DNA of 64,000 nucleotides from Hygrocybe punicea. Lineage: Eukaryota; Basidiomycota; Agaricomycetes; Agaricales; Hygrophoraceae. Both the position numbers and the translations under genes were made by a program. The stretch is from assembly GCA_963556145.1 (NCBI GenBank), contig OY744462.1, positions 2,604,001-2,668,000 on the forward strand, written 5' to 3'. Each line of letters begins with the position of its first letter. Position 1 is the stretch's first letter. This document shows positions 50,554 to 61,357 of this stretch, piece by piece. Below the pieces are notes generated by a model. It was not told the DNA's origin. It made no database searches and worked only from the letters and a program-made list of their open reading frames with translations.

Positions 50554-50966
50554 GAAGGTGAGTACCCACCGGTTCAATGGTAGCACCCCATGTATCCTTA
50601 TTTTTTGTTTCTTTTATTTCTCTTTTATTTGCTGTATTATCATGTATATTAGTCTATCTATAGTAAGTACAAGAATAAATATATTATATACAAAAAAATC
50701 AGCTTGAAAAGACGGGGGGAGAGTGAGTAAGTCGAGCTCGCTGTTGCTGACAGTGAGCTCGAGGGTCCCTGACAGCGGCGGAAAGCGAACCTGATCCCCG
50801 TTTTGGACAGATATCATTATCTAATCTACAACTAGTAGTAACAATGTTCCCGGTATTGCTGGGGATATTGCTGGAGTAGAGAAATAAGGCAATCAAGTCA
50901 AACTATACTAGACGGCAACAGCCGTCGCCTAGTATCATTTGACTTGTAGTGTGGGAAGGTTAGGTG
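50554..50966 (-). repeat. Right long terminal inverted repeat (outer arm)
   Basis: 413 bp, reverse complement of the left outer arm minus 21 bp. Both arms end inward at the same sequence, AAGGTGAGTACCC (50555-50567 on plus, 49114-49126 on minus). Confidence 0.88.
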
Positions 50967-50974
50967 GTGTATTT
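50967..50974. repeat. Right target-site duplication (8 bp)
   Basis: GTGTATTT directly after the right end of the element; identical to 48686-48693. The original target would have read through a single GTGTATTT. Confidence 0.9.
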
Positions 50975-51068
50975 GTGAGCTGTGTAATACCTATTTACGT
51001 AAGACGCGTCTTTCAAAGGCGAAAATTCATGATCAGGATTAGCTACTGCCAACTCGATATTTCTGGCC

Positions 51069-54000
51069 ATGCTCGCTGCCGCTACTTCTTTTTTTGCACG
51101 AACCGCCATATCCCAATCTTATAACATCGGAACAGCTGCGAGTGGAAGCAGGACCTCGACTCCGAGCCAAAATGCCGCCTCCTCATCAACCAACAGTCCT
51201 ACTGTAGAATTTACTGCCGCAGTAAACATTGGACTGTGGAGGGTGCAGTCCGCTGCTCATAAGGTTACCAACAAGCGTGTTTCTGTCTGGAGTTTCGAAA
51301 AGAGGGGCTCCGAAATGGACAGGCTGGGTCCGCTAGCGAAGGAACGGACGCTAGAAGTGCTCAAAGCTGAGGTCACTGTCTGCCTCACAGCATGGTCGCC
51401 GATACCCTGACATGGCATGAATATACAGGCATCTGCGCTGGGGCGGCTTCGACATCCATCGATCTTGGGTGAGATTTTGGTAGTTCTTCATGTTTATATC
51501 GAGATTGGCTCACGTCAACGTCAAAGAAATGGTTGAACCCCTAGAAGAAACTCGGAGCGAGCTTATATTTGCTACGGAACCAATACTATCCTCTCTCGAA
51601 TTCTCCATTCCAGGCGCCAAGGGTAACTCAGCCGTGGTCGAACTGGATGAAGTAGAGGTTCGTACAGTCAAATCGTGGTAACTTCTGGATACGGACACTG
51701 ATGTATGGACCAGATTCAGAAAGGCATACTTCAACTATGCAAAGGCCTATCATTCCTGCACTCGTCTGCCAAATTGATCCACACTAATATCTGTCCAGAA
51801 AGTGTTGTTATCAATACTGCTGTCAGTCGCTCCCATACAAGAAGACCCGACAAAAATCTTGTATACTGAATCATATGGTCGCACAGGGTGACTGGAAAAT
51901 TGCGGGGCTTGGTTTAACCATATCTTTACTCCAGCCGGACGGGACTTCGACAAGGTGGGAGTTTCCTACCTTTGATGGGCGGGTGCCATCATACATCCAA
52001 CGGTCTTTTGACTACATGGGTACGTGCAGGTTGGAATATAGCGAAAATATGGCCTGACTTCGCGGATTAGCGCCGGAGTACGCGTTGGATGAAGTTCTTG
52101 CCACTGCTTCCGACATGTACTCTGTTGGCTGTCTCATTTATGCGGTCCACTGTAAAGGAAATCCACCGTTCCAGAATCACGGCAGTCTTGGTGGCTTGCG
52201 CGACAACGCCGGCCGGCCCCCACCTAGCATGGAACGTCTGGACAGCGACCTTCAAGGTAGGTTCAGTTGCTGCTGCCGATATATGTGGTCTTGATATCCG
52301 TCCTACCTCGTAGCATTGCTTCGATTGTTGATCACCCGACATGGAAATAATCGCCCTACACCTACTACTCTACCAACCCATCCATTTTTCTCTTCATTAC
52401 CCATATCGACGCTCAATTTCCTAGACCGCTCCAACTTCACTTCCAAGACACGTGAAGAAAAAATCTCATTCATGAAGGGGTTGGTCAAGGTCTTGGATAA
52501 GTTCTCCGAGGGCCTTCGGATACGCAAAATTCTACCGTCTCTTCTGGAAGAAGTCAGTAATGCTCGCCCACAAAGTTTATTCCATTCGCTGAACGTTTCG
52601 AACACAGATGAAAGACGCACTTCTACTACCTTATATACTCCCGAATATCTTTTCTATCTCAACTGCTCTTCCTCCAAGTCAATTTGCCAACTTGGTTCTC
52701 CCAAGCCTCAAACCCTTGTTTGCGATAAAGGAGCCGCCGCAGAACATGTTAACTCTCCTTGATAATCTCCCTATGCTACAAAGTAAAACAGACCAACGCG
52801 TCTTCCGTGAACGTGCGTTACATGTCCTAACCGTCTCGACGCTGTCCTGAATCTTGATTCAATTTAGAGGTTTTACCCTTAGTCTACAATGCGCTCGAGT
52901 CTGAGCATGCCATGGTAGGCTGCCCCTTTTCATAAGACGAAAAATTTAAGACAGAATGTTTCAAGGTTCAAGAACGAGCACTGAAGACGGTGCCTGATTT
53001 ATGCGAAAGCATTGACTATGCGGAAGTACAGGGAGTATTGTTTCCCCGTGTTGCTGTCTGTTTTATACTTTCTTCCTTCATCCCGCTTTGTTTTCTAAAC
53101 AAGTGATGGTTTTGCTCAGCTCGTATTCACCAAAACACGAGTATTGTCCGTCAAAGTGGCCACACTCACAACTTTTCTGACTATGGTCAAGACTCTTGAT
53201 CAGGTCTGTATGCATCATCTTTCATTTTGATTTCTGGTTAAGAAAGTTCTCCAGACGAGTTTGACTCAAAAGCTTGTTCCACTGTTGTCGAAGATACGTA
53301 CGAAGGAGCCGGCAGTGACAGTCAGTATTGCTATCGCGTGGGTACTCGCCGCTTTACATATGCCATTCTTTAGATGGCGACGCTGTCTGTACAAGAGGCC
53401 ATGGGGTTTAAAGTGGACCGAGAAGCTGTTGCTACTCTCGTGCTGCCTCAATTGTGGGCCATGTCAATAGGACCTCGTAAGTCATCATTGATTTTGAAAT
53501 GGGAATGTCATGAACTATAATGATATTTTTGTAGTGCTGAATCTGGAGCAATTTCAGCGCTTCATGGTGGTTATCCGAAAATTAGGCGAGCGCGTAGAAA
53601 ATGAACATAATCAATTCTTGCGGGATTCTCAACGTTTAGAAGACCGTGCTACGACTGGGGTGAACGGCACTGCAGGGAATAGAAGTTTTGCGAGTAATGT
53701 TGATTTTGAAAGTCTAGTCGGCACCAATGGTGCGGCCGGGAAAAATATAACATCAGACAATTCCAAGGGGGGGTGGGATGATGACGTTTGGGGAAGCATT
53801 TTCACAAACAGCGACGGTGTAAGGATTTTCTCGGGTCGTTGCTATTTTCTTCATTGACAAAACCTCATCCAGTTGATGGTCCAGACTCCTACCCTGCTTC
53901 CAGCGAATGCGACGTCACAGAGTCAAGCCCAATCTGTGCCTGCATCGCCGAGGTCCCTCTCGCAGGATCACTCACGAACTTTCACAATTCGGTCAACGCC

Positions 54001-54421
54001 ACAATGGTCGCCTCCCGTTTCCACAGCCACTACGAGTATCGGCACGTTTTCCTCTCCATTGCATTCATCTCTTTCCGGCGCAAATATGATGGCTTCGCAA
54101 TCGAAATCGAACTCAACAGGAGGCCTCCCGCGGACCGTTTCGATGGTTCCCATCTCGCACAACCAGCCACCAAGACCAGACGACAACTTAACATCATCTC
54201 ATATTCCTGCTTTACCGCCACCAAGCCAGCACAATTACAGTCGGTCGCAGTCTTCTACGTCCCACAACTTCGTGTCATCCGCGTCACCATTGGTAGCGAC
54301 TCCACCACTCATGGGGGCTTTGCTTGCCCCATCCAAGCCGGCACAGCAAGCTTGGTCTAGTAGTGTTGCTTCGAAACAACCAACAAAGGACGACTGGGGT
54401 GACTTTGATCCACTGTCGTGA
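51069..54421 (+). CDS. SCYL2-type pseudokinase (SCY1-like, vesicle traffic)
   Basis: Homologue of SCYL2/CVAK104 and S. pombe Ppk32, coated-vesicle pseudokinases. The N-terminal kinase-like domain has NIGLWRVQSAAHK, RVSVWSFEKRG (no VAIK lysine context), a LSFLHSSAKLIHTN segment where the HRD catalytic loop should be, and DWKIAGLGLT in place of DFG, so catalysis is not expected. LRHPSIL, VEPLEETRSELIFATEPI and APEYAL...SDMYSVGCLIYA are family blocks. HEAT-like repeats follow (52.4-53.5 kb), then a Ser/Pro/Gln-rich tail ending DDWGDFDPLS, which resembles adaptor-binding motifs (WGDF, DPL). About 14 exons. Its start is about 100 bp downstream of the fold-back element. Convergent with HRQ1, 31 bp between stops. 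Confidence 0.9.
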
Positions 54422-54452
54422 TCGAATTCCGGTAGCGTTAGATAGTGATATT

Positions 54453-57400
54453 TTAAGCATCTGGCTCCACTTCCACACATTCTACAGCTCTAACACTGGT
54501 AGCCTCGATAACGGTATTCCACGCTGCGTCAATTTGCGCAGGAATACTGTCTGCGTCAATGACTAGACCTAGTATTCCTCGCAAGACCACTTGAGCTCCG
54601 ACTTTGGAGGAAACCTGGTTACCCTCTTTGCATGATGGACTCTGAACACCTACTCTCGTTGGTCAGGTCATTTAGAGAATTCCAAATCAATCACATTTAC
54701 ATTTTTCGCAGCCTGTTTCGCAATCGCATGCTTCCACGGCCTTGCAGGCGTTCAGCAATATATCCCGAACTGTGTGGTATTAACCTGAGACGTGCAAGAT
54801 TTCATCATGAAATTCTCATAACTCACCGTGATCAAAAGCTTTCGATGCTACGCCACCAGATTGTCCCTCGGCATCGTAGAATATGAGGCTATAAGAGGAT
54901 TAGGGATGGGCAAGGCAGATAGGCGCAGGTAGTTACCGCGCAGGTCTCTTTCGCTGCGATTCAGTGGCTTTGTACTCCTTCGCCGGTACTTTGCATTCGG
55001 TCTTCAAATCTGCTGCCATTGCGAAACGGTTGAGGAACCCGTGTTGAGCAGCGTGAATAGCTTCGGCGGGATTTATGCCCTTTGATCGCATTAGCTCAAG
55101 GATTGCTCTAGGAAGGTCAATCCACATCCCCGTCGTTTCGCGCTCCCAAGGTTGGGTGTCAAGATCAACGACGTCTATGATAACCTTATTTCTGAACACA
55201 TAGCATTGAAACAGATGAAAGATAAATGAAAGATAAATTTTACCTGATCTTAAAGAAACCTGGTGTTGCGATCAAAACGGGTAATGTAAGAAAATAAACT
55301 AATTCTCACCGAAGACCTTCGTTTGAACACCTACTCCTGGTATACGAGGAGGAATCCTGTAAAGTAAGCAAGACATGCAAAATTTGTCACACTAACGGCC
55401 ATAGTACGCGAGCTCAGGAGAATCCTTTATCTCTCTGATACGGTATGTCTGCAAGGCATCGACATTGCTGAAAGGTTGTGATAGGTAAATAAATCAGATG
55501 CTTGATAGAACACTCACGTGAAGTCCCTGGAACGACATTAAACGACATTAAACGACATTAATAGGGCACGCGTCGATATGCACGGTACCTACCGAGGCTT
55601 TGTGATCCAGTTAACGTCTGCCCTTATTAATCTCGCAATTTTGGAGTCGTGGCTCACTTCCTTGACCTGTTTCCTGGTCACCTACCATGGCGAAATATGG
55701 GTGATACACCACTCACAATGAAGGTCAGTCCTTGGTGGAGAAACTGAGGACAATGTCAGGATGCTATCTAGCCGCAGGAGAGAAGAGAGACTTGCCACTG
55801 CACCCTCGTAAATCTCAAACAATGCCCTCGAAATTTCGACTTCTTCGAGAATCTTGGCAGATGTTCCATGTCCAGCTTTGGTGATGTCAACTACAATGTA
55901 TTTTTCTTCATCGCTACCACGAATCGCCACATGTCTCGATGGGAACGGCAGAAATTTGGGATGTGCATGATACCTTTTATTGTAACTGTCAAATTGCTCA
56001 TGGAGAAAGAAACATATCTCACCATCCATCTTTATCCTTTGTCAGTCGGGATTCACACAATTCTCGTGTAAGGGGACCAAAGTAGAACTCATCCTCGAGA
56101 GACAAAGGTATTTCCTGCCCAGCACACTGGAGATGTGCTTCCAATATCACTTTGCTTTCGAGATCGACAACTAGATCTTCTGTTGGTTTGTCAAACAGCT
56201 CATCATAATTACTCAGGTAGTATTGGTCAATAGGCAGGGAGTCTGCTACCAGAACCGCTAGAGAGTCGCGGGCTCTCCTGCCGGCTCGCCCAGTTTGTTG
56301 CCTCTAATAAACAACAGAATCGCGTTACAGTTTGTTCGGATGACACACCGTTTACTCACGAAACTCGCGATGCTTTTCGGAAAACCCAACATAATAACGG
56401 CATCCAGGACGCCGATATCAACACCGAGCTCAAGAGCATTGGTGGCGATGATGCCGAGCAAGTTACCAGAGAAGGCTTCCTGCTCAATACGGCGTCGATC
56501 CTGATTTGGGTCAGTCTGAGTTGCATAGAACGATCACGAAACAGACCGCCGGTGAATATCCTTGGTGTGCAGCTGTATCAGACATCATAGCAGCAGGGAA
56601 GCAGCAATGCACAAACCTCCACGATAGGACATGACCCGCTGTAATATATCCAAACGATATTCAGCAGTCAAGTCCGTTCGAATAGTTTTCATAGCCTTCC
56701 CAATTGTCAAACCAAAAGAGAGGCCACAGTATAATCGTAACATACCAATTCACACATTTTGCGTATCTGCCGCAAAACATGTAGGGAACATGGTCACAAT
56801 GTTGATTTGGGGAAAAGCACACTTACCTTGCAGAACAGAATTACCCGAATACCCCGTTTCATCAGGTACCTCATCAGCCCCGTGGCTTCCGAAAGTGAGC
56901 TGTGCTTGCCGAGGGAAGGCACAAGAGGATCAATAGGTGGAGGGTTCCATATCAAAAAGTCTTTGCGGCCTGAAGGGGCACCATCTTCCGTAATCACTTC
57001 GATATGCTGAAGCATTGAATATAACAACCGACACTCTGAGCATTGCGAATGAAACACGAACTGGGGACTCACATCGATCCCAAAAATGTTCTTCATATGC
57101 TGGAGAGGCTTCGAAATTGTAGCACTGCATGATACAAACCGAGAACGTCTGTCTAGTTACAATGCCCGTTGTGAAAAACATCCGGTCCAGATTAGGAGGG
57201 CACACTAACTGCCAACAGCTGCACAGACTCTTCGAAAACGTCGCATTATCTGAGCGACATGACTAATTTGATATTCCAACTATCAGCAAGCACTTTCTAT
57301 AGGGGAAAAAACGGACGACACCTTCCAAAAAGACCGGAGTAGTAGTGAAGTTCATCAACTGCAACCAGCTTCAGATTTTTCAAAAATCTGTTGGAGGCAT

Positions 57401-59420
57401 GAACAAAGTGTTAAAGTGAAAGTCATGACATATGGAACGACCTGCGCCACAAATCTTCGTGGGGGAGGATTGAGGCGTGAATCATGTCCTGGGTGTATTA
57501 TAAGATGACTTCTAAGAAAGGGACAAATTTACGAACAAAATTGGTGAATATAACAGATGCATTTTCTCGAATTCCTACAAAAAACTTATCCATTCGATTA
57601 TTGATCATAGAGACAGACAACTCACCCTCTCTTTGATCCTGTGGTGTGTCCCCATCATAGGTTGCAACCTAGTTTCAGAAAATGTGTCGTCGAAATGCTT
57701 ATGTGAAAAGGTGAGCAAAGCTTACTTGAATATTCTCAAGGCCAGGGCAACAACATAACAATTGTTCCAGCACTCCTTTCTGGTCTTGGGCCAGTGCCTG
57801 AGCAACAAAAGTATGAGTATCAAGTATTTCAGAGAGTCAACGGACCGACCTTCGTGGGGTACACAAACAATGCCGTAGCGTCACGATTCTCCTCAAGAAA
57901 TTTCAACACGGGTACCTGGTAGATAACGCTCTTGCCAGAAGCTGTGCTGGTCGAAACAATTACGTTGTATCCACGCGCAAGGGCACTGATAGCGGCGACT
58001 TGATGCGTGTATAAAGATATAATCTTCCTCGCATCTTTTAAGGCTTGCGAAATTGCGTCAGATAAAGGTGGGTCAAGTGCGGCTGAAATGTTGCGTAAGA
58101 TGATAGGTCGGAGATTGATATTGGTAGAAACTAACCTAGCTTTCCTTCCTGTGCTTCAAAAGTCCTCCTATTAACGATTTGTTCCTTGTACCATTCTTGC
58201 TTTGAAATCTCCGCAATGACATTGTCTACCGTCGGACGGTCCTTAGGATCTGGTATTGAAGCGTGTTTGTTTCCTTTTGATTCGGGAAAAGACAGATTGG
58301 CGGAAGGTTTCACAGGAACATGATCACGACCAGCAGCCTGTAACAAATGTACTGGTTCATCCGGAATATGAGTCGCCCGAATCAGCCTAATTGTCGTCAA
58401 TAATTGAGTGGGAAATTACGAGCCGAGACCAATATATATAACGAACTCATCTACGGCTTGAGAAAACCTTTCGTTTCTTTTCTCGATCAACTTTTTCACA
58501 GCAGCCGGCGTCAGCGACGGGGGAGCCGAGTAGGCTAACCTGGAAGATGGAACAATCATCACTCCAGAAATGCTGATAAAGATACAGGCACGGACGCAGT
58601 GTTTTCACGTTTTCTGCCTTTTGAGTTTTCAGCGAATTCCAGGACCAGCACATGTTCCTCATCTTCTAAAATAGAAGTGGAATGTTCAGGAAGACTGAAA
58701 GTTGAAAAATCGGGTGAATTTGCCCGTCCTCCGTTTTTGGTAGATTGGGCATCTCCGTGAATGCGATGCTCGTTCCGAGGAATATATGCAAACTTGATGA
58801 GATCAGGCAGCAAAGCCCTGAGTACCGCAGAGCCCTAAGTAGAGGAATGGCTGTCTTGAAAGAACAAACTCACTTCAATTCCGCGATTTTGGATAATTCC
58901 AGCGGCCTGAAACGGAAGATTTGTGACGAGTTTGCTACTCAGAGCTGAAAACGCGAACTTACTCTTTTAATAGTCCCTCGACTGAGGACCGCACCACTGG
59001 AAACGTGGTGGCGAGATGTTTTCGTGCGGACACGAAGGCAAGAACGGTGTTTAGCGCCTTTCCTGTCGTTGAGCTCCACATAAAAGACGTACTGTGTAAA
59101 TAATACCTTGAAAACCTGAAATTCGATAGAACAATGGTGTTAACACCAGTACTTCAAGCTTCAACGCCTAGCTGTTTTACCTTGGACAGCTTTACAAAAG
59201 GATGCTAGTGAATGGCCATGTGCTGCACACCCGAAGCGATACGCACAGTGTGAAAATAGTCGGGCCAAACAAGCTTGCTATCTGGTTTTCCTTTTATTTC
59301 GCCTTTGCCAGTGTCCACCCGGGATCTCTTCGTTGGTGTTTCTCCAGTTGTGCGACCTTTTGCATTTCGTTTCTGTCCCCGTTTCGGTTTTATCGCAATA
59401 GCCCCTTCAGATTCCCCCAT
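54453..59420 (-). CDS. HRQ1: ATP-dependent DNA helicase HRQ1 (RecQ4-like, DUF1998)
   Basis: 3'-5' SF2 helicase of the fungal RecQ4-like family, active in crosslink repair and telomere maintenance. The N-terminus is basic (MGESEGAIAIKPKRGQKRN...), then LIKFAYIPRNEH and the core: Walker A STASGKS, ALFVYPTKALAQDQK, DExH box VDELHYYSG, CSATISKP, IIATNALELGVDIG and the arginine-finger motif QQTGRAGRRARDS. The C-terminal DUF1998 part has YDAEGQSGGVASKAFDH, CDCETGCEKC and VQSPSCKEGN. Over 20 short exons joined in phase where checked; TAA at 54453. It includes a 9-nt microexon at 55518-55526. The reading frame appears intact. Confidence 0.92.
55518..55526 (-). other. 9-nt microexon in HRQ1
   Basis: GGACTTCAC lies between a CCAG acceptor and a GTGAGT donor. 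It joins TKPR to TNVDALQTYRIREI as R-D-F-T in phase. The upstream intron (55527-55592, 66 nt) contains three perfect 10-bp repeats. Confidence 0.7.
55531..55560. repeat. 3 x 10-bp tandem repeat in an HRQ1 intron
   Basis: AACGACATTA three times in tandem, starting 4 bp from the acceptor of the 9-nt microexon (on the minus strand, TAATGTCGTT units that lead into CCAG). Confidence 0.9.
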
Positions 59421-59597
59421 GATAGCAGCAAATAGTTTATAAGTATAAACTACAATCCCGAAGCGCGACGCGACCAGTGACTCGGACTGTCAGGGTCACG
59501 TTTTGGTGCACCAACTTGAACCAACACCGAGTGAGCCGTTCCCGTGCTAGCATTGTCTGGTTGAAGCTGACAGACGTTGTACAGATGAAGACCAACC

Positions 59598-59867
59598 ATG
59601 CGCCCAACGATCCCTCTTTTTGTCCGAATTATTCGCCGCAGCACTCTACCCGTGCAAGGCCAAAAACCTGAAATCATCCCTCACCCTATCGCACAAACCA
59701 AAGAGAAGAAAGTTGTCCTCATTGACGAGTTGATCAAACTCAAGGAAACCATGGGATCGACGTGGCCACCAAATTTGAGGATAGAACCCACAACTAATAG
59801 AGCGACTTTTGCACGAGTTCACGGAGACTACAGAACGGAGTTGAAGGCACTTCTGAAGGAGAAATGA
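59598..59867 (+). CDS. Small basic protein, possibly mitochondrial, function unknown
   Basis: Single-exon ORF of 89 codons plus stop. The N-terminus (MRPTIPLFVRIIRRSTLPVQ) is basic and amphipathic, fitting a mitochondrial presequence, and is followed by IDELIKLKETMGSTWPPNLRIEP and ATFARVHGDYRTELKALLKEK. Length and composition resemble small mitochondrial ribosomal or assembly proteins, but I do not recognise the family. It is divergent from HRQ1 (178-bp gap) and convergent with the hydrolase gene (60 bp). An upstream out-of-frame ATG at 59584 could reduce its translation. Confidence 0.65.
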   Translation: MRPTIPLFVRIIRRSTLPVQGQKPEIIPHPIAQTKEKKVVLIDELIKLKETMGSTWPPNLRIEPTTNRATFARVHGDYRTELKALLKEK

Positions 59868-59927
59868 GGGAATGTGGATATCCTTTTCCCTAAGCCCACC
59901 CTTGCAGTACGAATAGTATTCTGGTAA

Positions 59928-61209
59928 TTACACCCCGTCTTTCCCTTCCATGAATACCCTTTCCAACAATGCGATGAACCTTTCCTTCCGTTGTGCATGT
60001 GGCACGTGCCCTGTTGCTTCAAAAACCAAGTATTCCGCCTCGGGCATATGACTTTTGAGGTGTAAGCTATTCCGCGGGTTGACTAAATTGTCCTGGTCGC
60101 CCGTGACTATAAGGACCTTTGGTATCGAGGCAGAGATACTGTGCAGACGTGAGGGCACGACGTGGTGTGTCAAGCCTGCCGCCATCTGTGATATTGTCCC
60201 CATCAACGTTTGTGGTTTCGTTATCTCTATTCGTCTGCGAAGGATCTAAGTACTCGAGTGGTCAGGAATAAGAACGAGGGTGAAGGACAAAAGTACCTCG
60301 AACTGAACTTCTCTGTTGCTCTGGTCAGCTGGATCATTTTCCGCCTTTTTATCCAGCCATGCGGCGGGGAAGAGCATTTCTAGGGCAATGGGGATTTTGA
60401 CAGCAGGGTCTGTAATTGCAGTGAGTCTGATACGAACCATGACTTGAATTAGTTACGCTAACATGTTGGAACAGGAATTCACCTCGCTAAAGAAGAAAAC
60501 CCTTTCCACTTCATGACTTCAGCCATCATGTAAATGAAAGAAGTTTGGTTTCATACCGGTGGGAGATTTGTCCACGGACTGCCGCCAGCGGTCGTGACAC
60601 ACAGGGTGAGAGATGCGATTCGATCGGGGATTCGAGTTGCCAGCTCTGTATACACAAAGATGAAGTGGTTGGCAGTGCAAGAAACATGTCACGCTCACCT
60701 TGAGCGATCATACCACCCAGCGATACACCGACAACGTGTAAATCGCGCTTTGCTGCCCATCCAAGAAAATCTAAGAGCAAGATAGCATCCTCCGCCATTC
60801 CACTCGTTCTAATATTTTCGCCGTAGAGTAGACATCTCTCCAAGAACACGGAAAACTCACGTGTACGGGCCCTTAGGAGCGCTACTGTAGCCGACACCTC
60901 TGTTGTCAAAGACTAACGCTGAATAGTTTGGCAGCCGACCAAAATAATCTATCTGAGCAGACCACGCGAAGCTACTGCTATTCAGTCTATGAGGACTGCG
61001 TAAATAGATATTGACACTTGAGAAGAAACCACCACTTACCCCATGATAAAAACAATTTTCTCTGGTCCACTACCATGCTGTTCGTAATAGAGCGAATGAC
61101 AGTCAACCGGGTTGCTTGCATTTCTGACTGGGCAAAGTCCCTTGCGCACGCACGTCGTGGGGTCAAAGATAGATGGACGTTCTTCTGTTTGTATACCAGC
61201 AGGTGCCAT
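59928..61209 (-). CDS. Alpha/beta-hydrolase fold protein
   Basis: Alpha/beta hydrolase with an N-terminal strand YYEQHGSGPEKIVFIMG, the FAWSAQIDYFGRLPNYSALVFDNRGVG block, the nucleophile elbow GVSLGG (GxSxG, Ser nucleophile), PKVLIVTGDQDNLVNPRNS near the catalytic Asp, and FEATGHVPHAQRKERF with the catalytic His. The triad Ser/Asp/His is therefore complete. A cap region with TDPAVKIPIALEMLFPAAWL lies between. About seven exons. The start ATG at 61209 (MAPAGIQTEERP) precedes the first strand. Substrate unknown; esterase or epoxide-hydrolase-like activity cannot be separated. Divergent from the membrane-protein gene (148 bp). Confidence 0.85.
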
Positions 61210-61357
61210 GCTGGCTAACAATTAGCTTTAGTAGCAAATGCTGAGTTACCTCAGTTGCTGAGCGCTGAGCTTCAAGCTTCAAACTTCAAACTTCAGGAAT
61301 TTGGCCTTCGAACACCACCTTTTTTTGTATTGACCAGATAGTGCCAACAACGCTATC

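Larger units (their letters stand above)
48694..50966. mobile_element. Fold-back (end-to-end inverted repeat) non-autonomous DNA transposon
   Basis: A 2,273-bp element bounded by a perfect 8-bp direct repeat (GTGTATTT). Its ends read CACCTAACCTTCCCACAC inward from both sides. The whole element folds on itself about a centre near 49.83 kb. The outer arms (48694-49127 and 50554-50966) are almost identical apart from one 21-bp indel. Matched inner landmarks lie at mirror positions, for example CAGGTGAGTACCC at 49361-49373 (minus) and 50308-50320 (plus), and CCGTTGGTTGAAAA at 49655-49668 and 50011-50024 (minus). No transposase is recognisable. Eight-base duplications are made by hAT and by Zisupton/KDZ-type transposases; I cannot tell which. 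Inner arms are GC-rich with outward-facing short ORFs. Confidence 0.88.
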
